DNA of 64,000 bases, from assembly GCF_921293095.1 (NCBI RefSeq), contig NC_060251.1, positions 56,809,585 through 56,873,584 on the forward strand, given 5' to 3'. Under the pieces are notes generated by a model that saw only the letters and a program-made list of their open reading frames with translations, had not been told where the DNA came from and did no database searches. Each line of letters starts with the position of its first letter. Within the stretch, counting starts at the first letter, position 1. This document shows, in pieces, positions 47,585-59,790 of the stretch. The DNA is from Ischnura elegans (lineage: Eukaryota; Arthropoda; Insecta; Odonata; Coenagrionidae). Both the position numbers and the translations under genes were made by a program.

Positions 47585-47700
47585 GAGTGCGTTGGTCCTG
47601 TAGCTAAAGACCCCCAGAAAGAGGTCGTAGCCTTGAGGTTAACCGCAATCGGCGGCTAACCTGAACGTTGCTGGGTCGAAGCCCGCCTTGAGCTCCAGAA
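47585..47700 (+). repeat. Possible tRNA-derived sequence
   Basis: Box B-like gggtcgaagcccgcc at about 47674 follows a segment with partial tRNA-like pairing (ggttaaccg/cggctaacc). It is too diverged to call a tRNA and may be a SINE head. Confidence 0.3.
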
Positions 47701-48696
47701 TTTTGTACTGTAGGAGTGTTCTGATGCCGATTTATTTTACGATGTTCTAACATGATGCTCTCGAATCTTAAAATAACCGTGTGACTGCAATTTTTTAATG
47801 GATGTATTAGACGCTAGATTATAAGAATAAGTAATTCAGTGGAGACGTCAAGAATATAGTAGGAGATGAAGAAATGAAAACTTTGCTTTTTCCGCATGGT
47901 GATTTATTTTGTTCGACCATAGTTTCGTGACCGCGTAACATTCTCAAGGTTTTTGTTCCTTTAATTCTTACGATAAAGAATTTCTACCAAGTTATGCCCG
48001 CCACTATTAATTATGTCAACAATATAGTTGTAGCCGTTGCATCATGTGTTCCTCTTTAGATTTGTCAACGTGCCTAATTTGAACTACTGTTATCTTTTTA
48101 TTTTGTTTTTAAAAACTAATATCAAAGATAAATTTAGCTCTTGTTCCGAGTTAGCACTGAAGTACTTGCGACGGGTCTAAATCACACGAGTTTTTTTTTA
48201 AATAAAGATTACATTCAGTTCAATATTGTCGGGATATACGCCGCATGTAATCTCATAACGTCCCTCTCTCTTTCTTCTCATACCATTTGTGTCCGTATAT
48301 TTATATTATATATCATAATTTAACGTTTCAACCCGAGGTGAGTGTTTGAGTCCTGAAAAATACCGCTCTACGGCTAGTTGCGAGCGTTTGTATTAAATTT
48401 TGATAGTGGTCTACAATTAGATTATTTAAAGTTGGAGTAGCTGCGCCTCCTTGGGATAAGAATGTGGTGGATTCCACTAGCCTTCCAAATCACAGTACTA
48501 CAGCCGTCACAGTCGATATTACAAAGCCTGAAGTGAAATGAGTGTCGCTGTACTGACCACCGTGGTCTCCACCTTCACGCATATGAAGAAAAGCTGCTGC
48601 CCTCTTCCCCGGGTGATGTGAGGCATAATTGTTGGTGGCTTCCGATCGCCAAGTCACGGCACCTTCGCAGGTATATCATAATATGTATGTATTTAT

Positions 48697-48860
48697 GTAT
48701 AATATGTAGCATTGAAACCCTAATTGTTTTTCATTGACATGCGATCAGCAACAGTAAAAGGATAATCAGATTTTTTTATTAGCGCTCTTGGTGAAGCCTT
48801 TTTACGCATGATCGCATCTGGGTAGAAGTTGGTATTACTAGCCATAACTTAATAATAATT
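48697..48860 (+). repeat. Dispersed repeat F, copy 1
   Basis: cattgaaaccctaattgttt.. and ggtagaagttggtattac..ccataactt recur at 50085-50172 with an internal deletion. Confidence 0.7.
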
Positions 48861-49479
48861 TTATAAATGTTTGCGGATAGGAAAAATGAATGGAGAGCTG
48901 CTTCAAACCAATTTTAGATTGTTGACTAATGATGATGATGATGGACTACAACACTCGTTAATTATTTGTAAAACTGTGTGCTAGAACACCGAATCTTATG
49001 GAAAAACAATATGTAATTATTTAAATGGCTACAGTTTCTTATTGATAAACCCAAATTTATTTCCACTCATGTGACAATTGTTACTTTAAAGATTTAAGTT
49101 CTGGGTCAATATGACCCGACGCGAATAGTTACTTAACTATTCGCGTCGGGAATACTTGAGGATTAACTGTGGGATTATGTGTTCCTTAAATGTTCTTTTC
49201 AGGCTACATGTAGTTATTAAAATCCCATTTCTATCTATTCGTCAGGTGGTGTGGTATCTATGAAAATTCATATATGAATTGGTGCTAAGAGGATTACAAA
49301 TGAGGCTTGCGAAACTGCTCTTAATGCTTCTGCCATTAGTGATGGCCATGGTAATTTCGTCCTATTTTGAGGCCTAACTCACACCAACTTATCTTTCTTT
49401 CCAATATTTTTAGTTACAGAAAGGAAATTATCATCTAGATATACAATTAAAATTATTATTGATTCAGGTCCATAAAAAA
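48861..49479. other. No gene; one perfect palindrome at 49115-49150
   Basis: cccgacgcgaatagtta at 49115-49131 is followed after two bases by its exact inverse. The rest has no supported feature. Confidence 0.7.
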
Positions 49480-49565
49480 TCTGGATAGGTGAGGGTAGAA
49501 TTTGCTCAGAGGTAAGCCACGAAGAATTGAATATCTGGAATTCCGTGCACAGGGGTCGTAAGAAG
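49480..49565 (-). mobile_element. SINE S2, diverged 3' fragment
   Basis: aggtgagggtagaatttgctc, aagccacgaag and ggaattccgtgcacagg are weak matches to the S2 body at 57628-57690. Confidence 0.35.
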
Positions 49566-49652
49566 CCATCCTTTCTTCATAATACCTGCGATTTTTCCCT
49601 AGGTCCGACCAAGATATGTTTATCACAATATATCGTTGCTTCATCGTATCTA

Positions 49653-50590
49653 CATGGGTACGCCAATGCCTACAGGGAACAACCTAAAAAAAATTCATTT
49701 TGATTAAGCGAGAGTATCAGGAATATTTGAAGAAGTAAATAATCCCTTAAGCAAAATATTTTAAGACTTCAACCAGTATCGTGAGTAAATGAAATATAAA
49801 GCATGGATGCACTTCACAATGATGTATCAATCATCCAGGTCCATAATGACTCAATAATTAGAAAAGAAGAAGAATAAAAAGTCATAGCTGTCGTTTCAAG
49901 AGATGCATGCTGGTTATAAAAAGTTTAAAAAAAAGTTGGTTATAAAGAAATAAAAATCAAAGCATCTTCTATCGTTGGTCCAAGGCACATTCATATTTTA
50001 AGTGCGATTTAAATTTTTTCCTCACATAGATGAGTATTTCCATAAGTGTCATGACAAAAAGGCGGATTTTTACGTAACATGCTCAAAATATGTATCATTG
50101 AAACCCTAATTGTTTTTCATAATACGCCCGATCGCGCCAGGTAGAAGTTGGTATTACGAACCATAACTTCGACCCAAATGCGACCTGAGTGACATCAATC
50201 GGTAGTCTGTTGCTGAAACCGCTACGTGCAAAAAGGACACATCATTCATAAGTGAATAATATTGTAGGAATATTAGAATTCATTTGCACCGTTCACATGA
50301 CAGAGCATTTATGAAACTTTTTATAACCAACATGCATCTCTTGAAATGACAGCTATGCCTTTGTATTCTTTTCCTTTCCAAATTATTGGGACACATTGGA
50401 CCTGGAAGATTGATACTATATTGTGAAGGTACATCCATGCTTTACATTCTATATACTCAAGATACTGGTTAAGAAGTCTTAAAACATTTTGCTTATGGGA
50501 TTATTTACTTCTTAAAATATTCCTAATACTTTCGCTTAATCAAAATGAAATTTTTGTAGGTTGTTCCCTGTAGGCATTGGCGTACCCATG
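49653..50590. repeat. Large inverted repeat, arms about 280 bp
   Basis: 49653-49929 (catgggtacgccaatgcc, caggaatatttgaagaagta, tcaagagatgcatg) is mirrored at 50311-50590 with scattered mismatches. The loop of about 380 bp contains a piece of repeat F (50085-50172). There is no coding potential. This is a fold-back element or an inverted duplication. Confidence 0.85.
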
Positions 50591-50730
50591 CTATCAACGT
50601 ATTTTAATTACTAGGGATGAATCAGTAATAAGTTTGGCTAATAAAATATATCCTCTGGAATATGAAAGTAATTACGAATAAAATGTATTTTCTCCAAGTG
50701 GAGCCGGTGACAAAACGATGATCACGTGAC

Positions 50731-51039
50731 CATGGGCGCAGCTAAGAATTAAGGCTGGGGGGGGGGGGGTTTAGGCGCAAGTAATACTAAGGAGTGTGGG
50801 GGTATTTCATCACCACCAGGGCAAGCAGGAGTTGCGGGGGCCGTCATCCAGAAAATTTAAAGAATTATGATTCAAAAAGGCGAGTTTTACGGGTTCCTGA
50901 GGGATATTTGATTAATCCTAACATTATGCTTTAAGTAATACTGATCCAATTAAGTAAAATGGATTAAACTTAAAAATTTCTTTGAGTTCTGGGGGGGGGG
51001 GGGGCTTATCCCCCAAAACCCCCCCTCGCTGGGCCACTG
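50731..51039 (+). mobile_element. hAT-type nonautonomous element (family A), copy 3
   Basis: Flanks CACGTGAC (50723-50730) and CACGTGGC (51040-51047) form an 8 bp duplication with one mismatch. Ends are CATGGGCGCAGCTAAG and CGCTGGGCCACTG. The sequence closely follows the copies at 14025 and 14904, including two poly-G runs. Confidence 0.9.
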
Positions 51040-51047
51040 CACGTGGC

Positions 51048-51600
51048 AGCAAATGTCTTCATTTCTTCCCATTGAGGAATCTTACGCCGTACTACCTTTG
51101 TCCATCGCCGCGGGTTAATTAGGGTGATTAGCGGCTAATTTTTCGCTCTCCCTCCTCTGCTCCTTGGAGAGGCGGTGCTTAATGATCTGGGGCGATGACC
51201 AGTCGCGTGGAGGTGGGGAGGTCGAAGGTCGCGTCATCGCCGTCTCCCGTCCATTCTTACCGAGGCGCGCGCGCGCGTCTCCTTTCACTGCCCTCCCTCC
51301 ACTGCTGAGCATGTGGCCCCGCCTTCTCCTCCGCTGATCGGGGTGTGTGTGTGTGTGGGACCAGCGGTGGTGGGTGTCCTTGGCCCCTATTCCGGGGCCC
51401 CTCCCTCACACCCAGCCCTTGCTTGCTTCCTCCCTCCTCCACCACCACATACACCATACCTGTGTGTCAGACACCCAAGGAGTAGGCAGTGGTAGGGAGA
51501 GAAATGTGTTCCATGGAGAAAAAAATATATCCAGCGCAGCCTCCATAGGTGCCCCCCTCCCCACAATACAACCGAGAAATGTATTGGGGGAGGAACTTCC
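51048..51600. other. GC-rich block with short microsatellites
   Basis: Contains (gc)n near 51268 and (gt)n near 51343. Overlapping open frames on both strands are compositional. It could be promoter-like, but I see no supporting splice or domain signal. Confidence 0.4.
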
Positions 51601-53794
51601 ATTAAAAAGTAATAGTAGTAACGTTTTTAATTACGTTTATAGCGATAAATGGGTTACAATTTAATGATAAGTTGTAGTAGCGTTTTAACTTATGATAACG
51701 ATATTTGAAGTGATAAATATTGTTTATTATATATTCCGTATGAACAGTTTTCGATGTTTAATCAATAATAGCAACATGGAAACTACTGAATATAAACGAA
51801 AGAACAATATAACAACAATAACGAAAATTTTTTGAAAGTAGTCAAAATAGTCATAATTGGAAATCATTATAGTTTTTATAGGAAAATTTAATCGTTATTT
51901 CCTCACAAAAATATTTTTCTCGCAAGTTAGAGCCCATATAATTGTTTGTTTATTTTATTTTAAAGCTAACAAATTTGATCATTAGATAAAGCGAGAATTC
52001 CAATTTACATAAATAACATAAAAATAGCATGTAAACTAAACTACGAAATAGTTTTGGGCCCTCGTATAGACATTTTTTACAGATTGGCGACAAGAAAGTG
52101 AAGGTTTGCCCGGTTGAAAAATGGACCGAATATTTTTTTACCTTAACTCATTTAATATAATGATTCAGGTTATTGTGGAAGAAAAAAATGAAAATGAAAA
52201 AAAATTAAAATTCGCCCGGCACATAGCGGATCTCGAAAGAATTATTATATTGTTCCATAAAATAGTAAATTCTATAACAGCTTAAATAACGTTTACAGTT
52301 GTGAATAATAAATAGTAGAAGCGTTTCAACTTATAGTTACGCTTTTTGAAGTGATATTGTTTATTATTGATTCACTTCGAGCAGTTTTCTATGTTTAGAC
52401 TGTAACAGCAAATTGGGCGCTTATGAGTATAGCGCATTAAATAACTACGAAAAAGAAGACTTTTTTGGACATTAGTTAATGAGCAATGTTTTACGGATTC
52501 ATGGAAAGAAAGTGGAAATTTACCCAATAAGGATTATTATTTTGCAGTGGTTCGATCTGACTTAGATTACCGTGATGTATGATATTGAAACCATTGAAGA
52601 AAATCTTGAAAGAATTACCTTTTTTCGGCATGAAGTATAAAAATAAGAGTGAGGTCTGAATTTGCAAACTTTTGAATTTTTAATGTGTGAGAAAAAAACA
52701 ATTTTAACTAACGAGATACTGTGAAAATTAGCAATATTCCTTTGCCGGTAGAAAATCGGACCATATGATTTATACCTTAGATCATTTACGTACCACTTAC
52801 TTGCAAGGTAGTGTTTGTATGTAGATGTATATTTAAAACAATGAAACTGGTTCTACAGTGATGCAATCTGTACCACGAGTCGTATTTCATTTTTGACCTC
52901 TAATTATTGTAGTAACTTCTTCTCGAGCAATATTCATTAAAATTGGACTTACGGGGAAAGGTCCTAAGTTTTGTTTAGTGTAAGCAAAATTTTACAATTT
53001 TGACAATTTGTTCAGTGATACCGGGATACTGGTCTCAATGGTTAAGGCCATGATAATTTACCCGGCAGATAGGGGATCTTGAATTACCGTACTTAATAAA
53101 AGTATTATTTTTAAGTTGATTTATGAAATCGGTCAAGGAAATATTCACTTTAGGATACGATTTGGGTATCGGTGCTCAGGTAAACACATCATAGTCGATA
53201 GTCGAAGTCGGTATTAACAGGTGAATTGATGCGAATCGATTCATCACAAAGAAAACGTTGGATATACTTATCACTTCTTTACATTTACCGCAAATCCATG
53301 GCCACATCCACCTTATTTACTGCTCCAGATACCTCCTCTTTAACACCCGCGCGCTTCTCATGAATATGAAAGTCATAATTTTCCTTTATAACTTCTTCCT
53401 TCGCATTGAAGTCTCCTTCCCCGTCATCATTTTCAAGCCGTCTGCGGCTCCTTTAATCCTAAATACACGGCTCCATGTACGGTATCTAGTTGCTGTCGTA
53501 TATTTTTGTCAACATTGCCGAGAGTAAGGGTGTTGGGATGGATGTAACGAAATTAAGCAATACTGAAATGAAAAATGTCTCTCTTTAACATAGACTCTTC
53601 CGTGAGCGTTTTCTTCCGTTTTAAATAGTGCGATAGCATCAGGTGAGAAATAAATGGCCTACGATGCGTGATGATAGGATGTGTATTACTTTTAAAGCGT
53701 TCAAATTTTTTTTATTTTTTTTTGCAATGGTGCCGAAATTTGATCAGATATTCATTATACGTTTCGTACCACTCATTTCTATGATTGAAATCGA
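51601..53794. other. AT-rich interval, no gene seen
   Basis: 51600-51730 and 52300-52440 share a weak repeat (agtagcgttttaactta, tgatattgtttattat). Otherwise nothing is supported. Confidence 0.45.
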
Positions 53795-54338
53795 GGGTTG
53801 ATTTTAGGCGAGTGTAGGGCTCAATCCGGACTAAGCCGAAGGCTTGTGAAACTTACACATTTGGGCATTCAGAGTTGGGAGAAAATTTCTTATCCCAGGG
53901 CTACCTCGCACTTGGAGGATCTTGTGTTTTGGGTATCCTCAGGCTTCAACCGGGGTTTGAGCCCGGGATCCTTTTGTTAGCAGCCAAATGCTCTATCCTC
54001 TAGACCAGGGGTCTCCAATTTACTAGGCCACGAGGGCCTCATTCCAAGCTCCGAATCGCCCCGCGGGCCGGATAGCAAATTTGCCGATGACTGAAGTATT
54101 CGATTCCAACGTCTACTGAGGTATCTAGTGGCGTACTTCTTATTTACGAACAGTTGAAGGCGACTTTGACGTGTAGTACAGCGCTGCAATGCTCCTAGCG
54201 GCGTCTCACAGAGTTATACGAGCGAGAATCGCGCGCTACTTGAAACGAGTGTGCGGGCCGGATGAAAACCCTCCTCGGGCCGGATCCGGCCCGCGGGCCG
54301 TGGTTTGGAGACCCCTGCTCTAGACTACCACGCTCCCT
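53795..54338 (-). mobile_element. tRNA-derived SINE S2 interrupted by a hAT element
   Basis: Minus-strand head: GGGAGCGTGGTAGTCTAGAG, ..GATAGAGCATTTGGC (box A region) and GGGCTCAAACCCCGG (box B). The body runs to about 53795. A hAT-type element splits the head between box A and the 5' end, at 54006-54317. A sister copy is at 57620-57822. Confidence 0.8.
54006..54317. mobile_element. hAT nonautonomous element with perfect 8 bp duplication
   Basis: Ends CAGGGGTCTCCAA and its inverse TTTGGAGACCCCTG, flanked by CTCTAGAC at 53998-54005 and 54318-54325. This target fits the hAT preference nTnnnnAn. The ends carry a GGCCCGCGGGCC-rich region typical of a widespread Charlie/Zaphod-like hAT group. It is 312 bp long with no transposase. 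It is nested in SINE S2. Confidence 0.95.
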
Positions 54339-54719
54339 TAACAGAGGTATCATCATCAAAATATTTATTTTTCTTATTTTTATCTAAGCCTTCATGGTCT
54401 ATCTTCCGCGACTCGTCATCTCTGTATCTCCTGATTATGGCGATTAACGGATATTTAATCACTCATTCATTGCGAACAGTCTAGAAACATTCAGTAATGG
54501 TGTTTGTCCTCGGGAAGTAAAGATACCTGATCATCTACAATAGAAATTATGTTGTGTACCATATAAGGCCAAATGTACGTGTGCAGTCTATCGACTATAT
54601 TAACGTGGCTTTGTGGATGTAGTACCTTTGTAAAATAATTTCTGGCTTGATTTGGCGGAAGTTCGATATATCCATGCTGAAAAAACAAAAATGGTATATG
54701 ATCTCAGGTTTTCTCGGCG
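54339..54719. other. No gene seen
   Basis: No feature supported. Confidence 0.5.
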
Positions 54720-55118
54720 TATCAGTAGCAGAAAAGTTTCTCGGATTTTCCACCGGTTTATATCTTCCATGTCTCCCGACGTTTACTTGTCTGTCCATGT
54801 CTCCCGACATTTCGAGGAGGGACTTGCTGTTCATCCTCAGGGGATCTTCCGAAGAAGACTCTTACCATGCTGACTTTAGTCCTGTAGATCTGCACCACAG
54901 TGTGAATTATTTTCAATACTTTCATGACACTTATTAACAACTACCCTTTGATACGAGGAATAGGTGTTCGGCACATTTTAAAGAATGATTCTTGCTTTTG
55001 TTTTTTCATTTCCGAAGAAGATCCCCTGGGGATGAACAGGAGGTCGCTGCTCGAAACGTCGGGAGACATGGAAGACATCAACCGGTTGAGAACCCGAGAA
55101 ATTTTTCTGCAACACAAA
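54720..55118. repeat. Inverted duplication around cgtcgggagacatgg
   Basis: ccggtttatatcttccatg..ctcccgacgttt at 54763-54784 and the flanking ctgttcatcctcaggggatc at about 54828 are mirrored at 55020-55118 (gatcccctggggatgaacag, gaaacgtcgggagacatgg). The unit ctcccgac recurs twice in the left arm. The motif reads like a repeated end of a retroelement, possibly Penelope-like, but no RT is present. Confidence 0.65.
54862..55010 (+). repeat. Direct repeat G, copy 1
   Basis: gacacttattaacaactacc, cgaggaataggtgttcgg and aaagaatgattcttgctttt recur at 56775-56935 with few changes. It lies in the spacer of the inverted duplication. Confidence 0.85.
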
Positions 55119-55257
55119 TGGTAATTTTTACACTTTTTAATTCCACAACTCAACAACCGACCCAGGTTTCAACGCAATGTGTTATTTTAATCTTGAAAAT
55201 GGGTCCTGGGTCGGTTGTTGAGTTTTGGAATAAAAAATTGTGGAAATTACCATTTGT
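55114..55257. repeat. Hairpin, 53 bp arms
   Basis: acaaatggtaatttttacac..caacaaccgacccagg (55114-55166) is inverted at 55205-55257 with a few mismatches and a 38 base loop. It abuts the preceding inverted duplication. Confidence 0.85.
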
Positions 55258-56534
55258 GTCCTTTCATCATGGATGTGTTACCTTTGTTTCATTTATCCTT
55301 AATCATATTGAGGCTTACCTTCTCTTCAGATTAGTCTTTTTTATTCTATTCCCTGGAACTGCTCTTCCTTTTCCGCATTTTCTAATTCGTATTTCTAATT
55401 TTTTTCATGTAAAAATAATTACAATTTTACAATAGTACCTACTTTATGGGTTATGGGTACCGCTTCAATTTCTCCACAATAATTATTTACCTCCTCAAGA
55501 TAAAAGTTAATTTTAGCTCTTGGTGGTAGAATCACAGGTTAACGAATGGAAAATAATTGATCGGAAGCATAGCATAAAGGTGGTGGGTATCGTCATTGGT
55601 TACTAGACCCACCTCCTATTTTTCCGCTTTTTTGTTTTATCGTCCGCTGCGCAAAAATTGCTGTTAATTGATGCATTACTGACAAATGACTGAAATGGTA
55701 TGTGTTCGGAGAATCGTGAAACCTAGAAAATGTAACTTTCATCAACATGGGCTTTTTAAAAGAAGAAATTTACTAAAAGGATTAAGAACAACAAAATAAA
55801 ACCCTCACCATTGAGCATGAATGCACAATTTTCCACATTGGGGTATGGAATAATTATTACAGTCTTCAGAATATGATGCATAAAGGTTGAATATTGAGAT
55901 AAAATCGATTCGTTGATACATGTAGCATTTTCGTTTGCAAAATAAGCCAGTACGCATTTAAAATTTTAAAGATTTACCCTATTTTTGATAAAATTGATTG
56001 ATAAGGCACTCCTTTATCCTTTGCAGAAATAAGAATTTAGATCTCATTTGGAAATATGTATTCGTGTTTTTTTATGAAGTTAGGATATTATTGGGCTAAT
56101 CCCTTTTTAATTCGTAATGAGGACCAGAAAATATTTCATATCTTCGTAAAAAATATTCCTTCGCAGTGATGTCTTTTGGAACTACCTTTAGGCGAAAATT
56201 TTCGTTTCACGTCATTAGTATCATCTATGAAGAAAGTTCAGGACTATGCTTGACTCTTGTTGGTAATGTTGTGTTTAGGAACATATTTATTTGATAGGTT
56301 TTAAGTAGTTTTCTAAAAAAAATCACCCTTTCGTAAAACTCAGAAAATCTCGAAATCGATTTGCTTACCGACACTTACGGACTGCGCACGTGAGTTTAGT
56401 TTCACAGATGTGTAGCAAATTAGCCTGTGAACTGGAAAGCAGGGAGTCTTTTATAGGTCGAATATCTTTGGTGATGATCTCACTAGAGCCCTCAGACGTT
56501 TGAGTCGGGTTGCGTAACGACCAACCATTCGACG
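55258..56534. other. AT-rich interval, no gene seen
   Basis: No feature supported. Confidence 0.5.
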
Positions 56535-56774
56535 CCGTAAACTATGGCGCTGAACAGCGAAATCGAATGTGTGAGGGAGGTGGAGTCCCTACTACTACTA
56601 GTTTGTGTTCTCATCCCTGTGCTCGTGAAAAACTTTTTTTTTAAGTTTTTAAAAAGTTTTAAGCTGGTAGTGTAAGCTATTTTATCTTAATAATTTTTCA
56701 ATTCGTGGCTTATGCTAGCATTAACAGTTCAGGGTTCTCATAAAATAATTGCGCGGTTCTGAACTTGGTATAAC

Positions 56775-56935
56775 ACTTACCGTGCTGAATTTACTACTAT
56801 AGATCTGTACCACAATGTGGATCATTTTCAATACTTTTATGACATTTATTAACAACTACCCTTTGATGCGAGGAATGGGTGTTTGGCACATTTTAAAGAA
56901 TGATTCTTGCTTTTGTTTTTTTCATTTCTTTAAGT
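56775..56935 (+). repeat. Direct repeat G, copy 2
   Basis: Matches 54862-55010 throughout, about 1.9 kb apart in the same orientation. Confidence 0.85.
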
Positions 56936-57182
56936 AGAGGTTAGAACCACTTTGTTTAGAATGGCACGCTACGATTTTTCAAAAGACGGCTGACGTAATG
57001 TTACACCCGTAGCGAAAATCGAAGGATTTCACGCGGCGTAATAATACGGTCATATCACGCAAAGTATAAAATGAAAGCGTAATTATTTAGAGTTTTTTTA
57101 ATTTTTCGAAGTTGTCGTCTGAAATACTTTTTTACATTTTTTATTAATAAATTTCGATACGTGAGCTCTTAGCCGCTCGACG

Positions 57183-57345
57183 AGAGAGAAACCCGGCGTC
57201 GACATTAGCCTACTCCTAACGAAAGGCGCCATTGTGACCACGGCTTAACGTCCTATCTGACGGACGAAGTGTTGCGCTTGAAGTGCCCTCTTAAAGGCCC
57301 AGTGATCGGGCAGCCTCTGAAAAATATCTACCACCCTTCTTTCTT
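57183..57345 (-). mobile_element. SINE S1, partial copy
   Basis: gagagaaaccc, ctaacgaaaggcgcca and ggacgaagtgttgcgcttga match the S1 body. The tRNA-like head is lost. Confidence 0.75.
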
Positions 57346-57619
57346 CCAATGAATCACTGAGACCGCACCATCCTTTTATGATATTTTTGTAATACCCCGT
57401 ATTTTTCTTCCGCTGTTGAAATAAGAATGAAAAAACACCACCTTACCTGGCGGAGTAAAATGAAAGCGGTAAATACAATTATAGTATTTTACCGGTTAAG
57501 TAAGGTTTACATAGTTTTAGGTAGTTGTTAATAGAGACGTGTACGGTGATGGAGTAACTCACCCGGTGGGAGACCCGATAAAATTTCACGCAATTGATTC
57601 GCCCGAAGTTTGGTTCAGC

Positions 57620-57822
57620 TAAATGAGGATAGAGCTCACCCCGGACTAGGCCACGAGGGTATGAACTTCATTAATTCAGTGTGCGGGGAACCAGATCCTT
57701 TCCCTGTGTCACACTGCACTTCGAGAATTTTTTATTTGGGGTTTCCGAAGACTTCTCCCGGAATTCGAACCTAGGACCCTTCTATCAGTCAGTGCTCTAC
57801 CCTCTAGGTTACCACGCTCCCA
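57620..57822 (-). mobile_element. tRNA-derived SINE S2, best copy
   Basis: Minus-strand head from 57822: GGGAGCGTGGTAACCTAGAG, GGTAGAGCACTGAC and box B GGTTCGAATTCC, then a body ending near gatagagctcacc at 57628. It serves as reference for the fragments at 39236, 49480 and 53795. Confidence 0.8.
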
Positions 57823-58200
57823 CCTATTCGCTTGAGGAGTTCATTTATGATTTAGTTTTCAGCACCGTAAACTATGGCCTTGAAAGGCAAAATTGAATTC
57901 GTCAGCGAGTCCCTACAAGCAGTTTGTTCTCCCATCCCTGTGCACGTAAAAACTTATGTTTTAAGTCGTAAGTTTACTGATATTTTAGTTTAATACTTTA
58001 CTCAATATTTTACTCAAATAAATAGTCAATTCGTGTTTTATGTTTATTATGTTATGTAATCAATACACAGTATTTTTATTTCACCATTGCAATAGGAATA
58101 AAAATACACCACATTTTCTCACTGACAGCGTAATTTGAAAATGGAAAATATAATTTTTGTATTTTAGTGGTTGTAGGCTTACGTGAAGCATTGTGTCTAA

Positions 58201-59019
58201 TTGAGCCGAGGCGTGCGGCGTTGTGGTCCAGGACTAGCTCCTCATCGTCTGATCACAAATTGAATATGCAGCGAGGAAATGGGATCCGGTGAAGAAAGAC
58301 TTAATTCGTGAACTGAATAAAACATAAAGGGAAGGTGCGCATCTCTCCAAAAACTGCTAAGGGATTACAGACTGCGTTATTAGAGACTCGGAGGCGGCGC
58401 GCTAGACTCAGATATCTTGAGCAATTGAGAATGGATACATTTAAGAGCGACACGGATAACATAATATTAGAGCCCCGCTATATTTCCAGGTCCGACGGAA
58501 GCGATAAATTAAGAGTGATATTTTGCCGAACGGATTGATATGGGAATACGTTTTCCCCCGAACCATGAATGATGTCAATAAATACCATTCGAAATTTAGT
58601 ATGAGCACTTGCTTTTTATATGTTAACGGCTTGTGTCCTAACAACCCCTGCCGCAAGCCATTTTAGGCGACTTGCGGAGCAGTATGTAGATGAATTCTCA
58701 TGAAAACGTTTAGACTCTGGCATAAATATTTTGCCATTGATGCACATCTACTCTTTCTTTACTAGATAGATGGTTCTGCACGCAATTGGATACTCCCACT
58801 TGCTTATAGTGTCGTATATTCTCCAGCGATTTCATTCATCTCGAGGGCTCTCGGAGGCGCTCGGCAAATCACCGTGCGCCCACGCTTAATCAGCCGAGTC
58901 GCGTTGGGCGCCCCCTTTAAAAGCCTCTCCTTCCAATTACGGAGTTTTTTTTCTGTCACTGCGCCCATTTCTCACTTCCGCCCACCGCCACTCGGGGCGC
59001 TGCATGTGGGCTAACGAGG
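58201..59019. other. No gene seen; CpG-rich near 58840-58920
   Basis: A short open frame at 58335-58538 has no recognisable domain. 58840-58920 is CpG-rich without further support. Confidence 0.4.
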
Positions 59020-59115
59020 AGTGCAATGCGCACGCACGGAATTTGAACTCGCGACCTTCCAGCTGAATGGTGTGTTAGAGCGAGAGTACGTAAGCTAAAA
59101 TAGTGCCCTCCCTTA
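59020..59115 (-). mobile_element. tRNA-derived SINE head (S4)
   Basis: Minus strand: TCTAACACACCATTCAGCTGG, then GGTCGCGAGTTCAAATTCCG, an anticodon-arm-plus-box-B layout. The acceptor stem does not pair, so it is a SINE or tRNA relic. Confidence 0.55.
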
Positions 59116-59449
59116 TCATCAACCCATTTGCATGGAGAGTGGAGGTGGGGATCAATTATAAACTCCAGCTGGTACGAATCTGATATGAATATGAACGCGG
59201 AAATGAGAGAAAAAATAACACGAACCCCTTTTTTGTATAATATTTTATGTAGTTTAATGTTCATGAGATAAAATTTAATTGCTTTGCCAGAGGCTACGCT
59301 TTTCAATTTATTGGTTATTCAAATCACCGATGGCGGCGCTTAAGGCGCTGACATAATTTGCTATTATGGCCGACGAATCGAGGATAGTGCTGTGATCAAG
59401 GAAACTATATTATATTATTCCATATGGATTTTATCCCATATTCTATTCC
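59116..59449. other. No gene seen
   Basis: No feature supported. Confidence 0.5.
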
Positions 59450-59790
59450 ATAGAGGGCTGATTTCTGTTGGCACTTCGGTCGCATTTAAAATCGGTTTTA
59501 AAAATTATCTGCGGCGCTGTAATGAGTGCAACTTTTTTCAATATTTTGCAGGATAATGTTTGTTATTGCGAGGAATTGCATTGAAAAGTTATTAATTTGA
59601 TAGATCACATCATCATGTATATAAATTACGATTAAAACCCCTAATTATACCTTACTTCCCCGTGAAACTCTGATCAATTTGTCCGTCAGTGACACCAGTA
59701 GCGACTTTAGTAAACCCATTTAAATATGCGGTTGGTGACTCACATTTAGGGGTCGCTTTGAGGATCCTCTTTTGTAATATTCGTGGCTGT
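59450..59790 (+). repeat. Dispersed repeat E, copy 2
   Basis: Aligns along its whole length with 16184-16530. Confidence 0.8.

Larger units (their letters stand above)
56535..58200 (+). repeat. Direct duplication J with SINE insertions
   Basis: 56535-56700 (gccgtaaactatggc, gagtccctac, ttctcatccctgtgc) recurs at 57858-58010. A second block at about 57415-57530 (aataagaatgaaaaa.caccac) recurs at 58090-58190. Between them lie repeat G copy 2 (56775-56935), a partial S1 (57183-57345) and S2 (57620-57822). It is a tandem segmental duplication later enlarged by insertions. Confidence 0.65.

Noticed and set aside
51115..51664. Several frames in a GC-rich stretch
   Set aside because: Explained by composition and by (gc)n and (gt)n runs.
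54828..55060. Possible hammerhead in the cgtcgggagacatgg repeat
   Set aside because: It has GAAACGTC but lacks the CTGANGA core in the right place.
54595..55435. Frames rich in NVGRHG and ETSGDM
   Set aside because: They come from inverted copies of one repeated motif and are not a single protein. A Penelope-like origin is possible but no RT or GIY-YIG domain is visible.
58956..59306. 116-codon minus-strand frame
   Set aside because: It runs through a tRNA-derived SINE head; such frames are common by-products.
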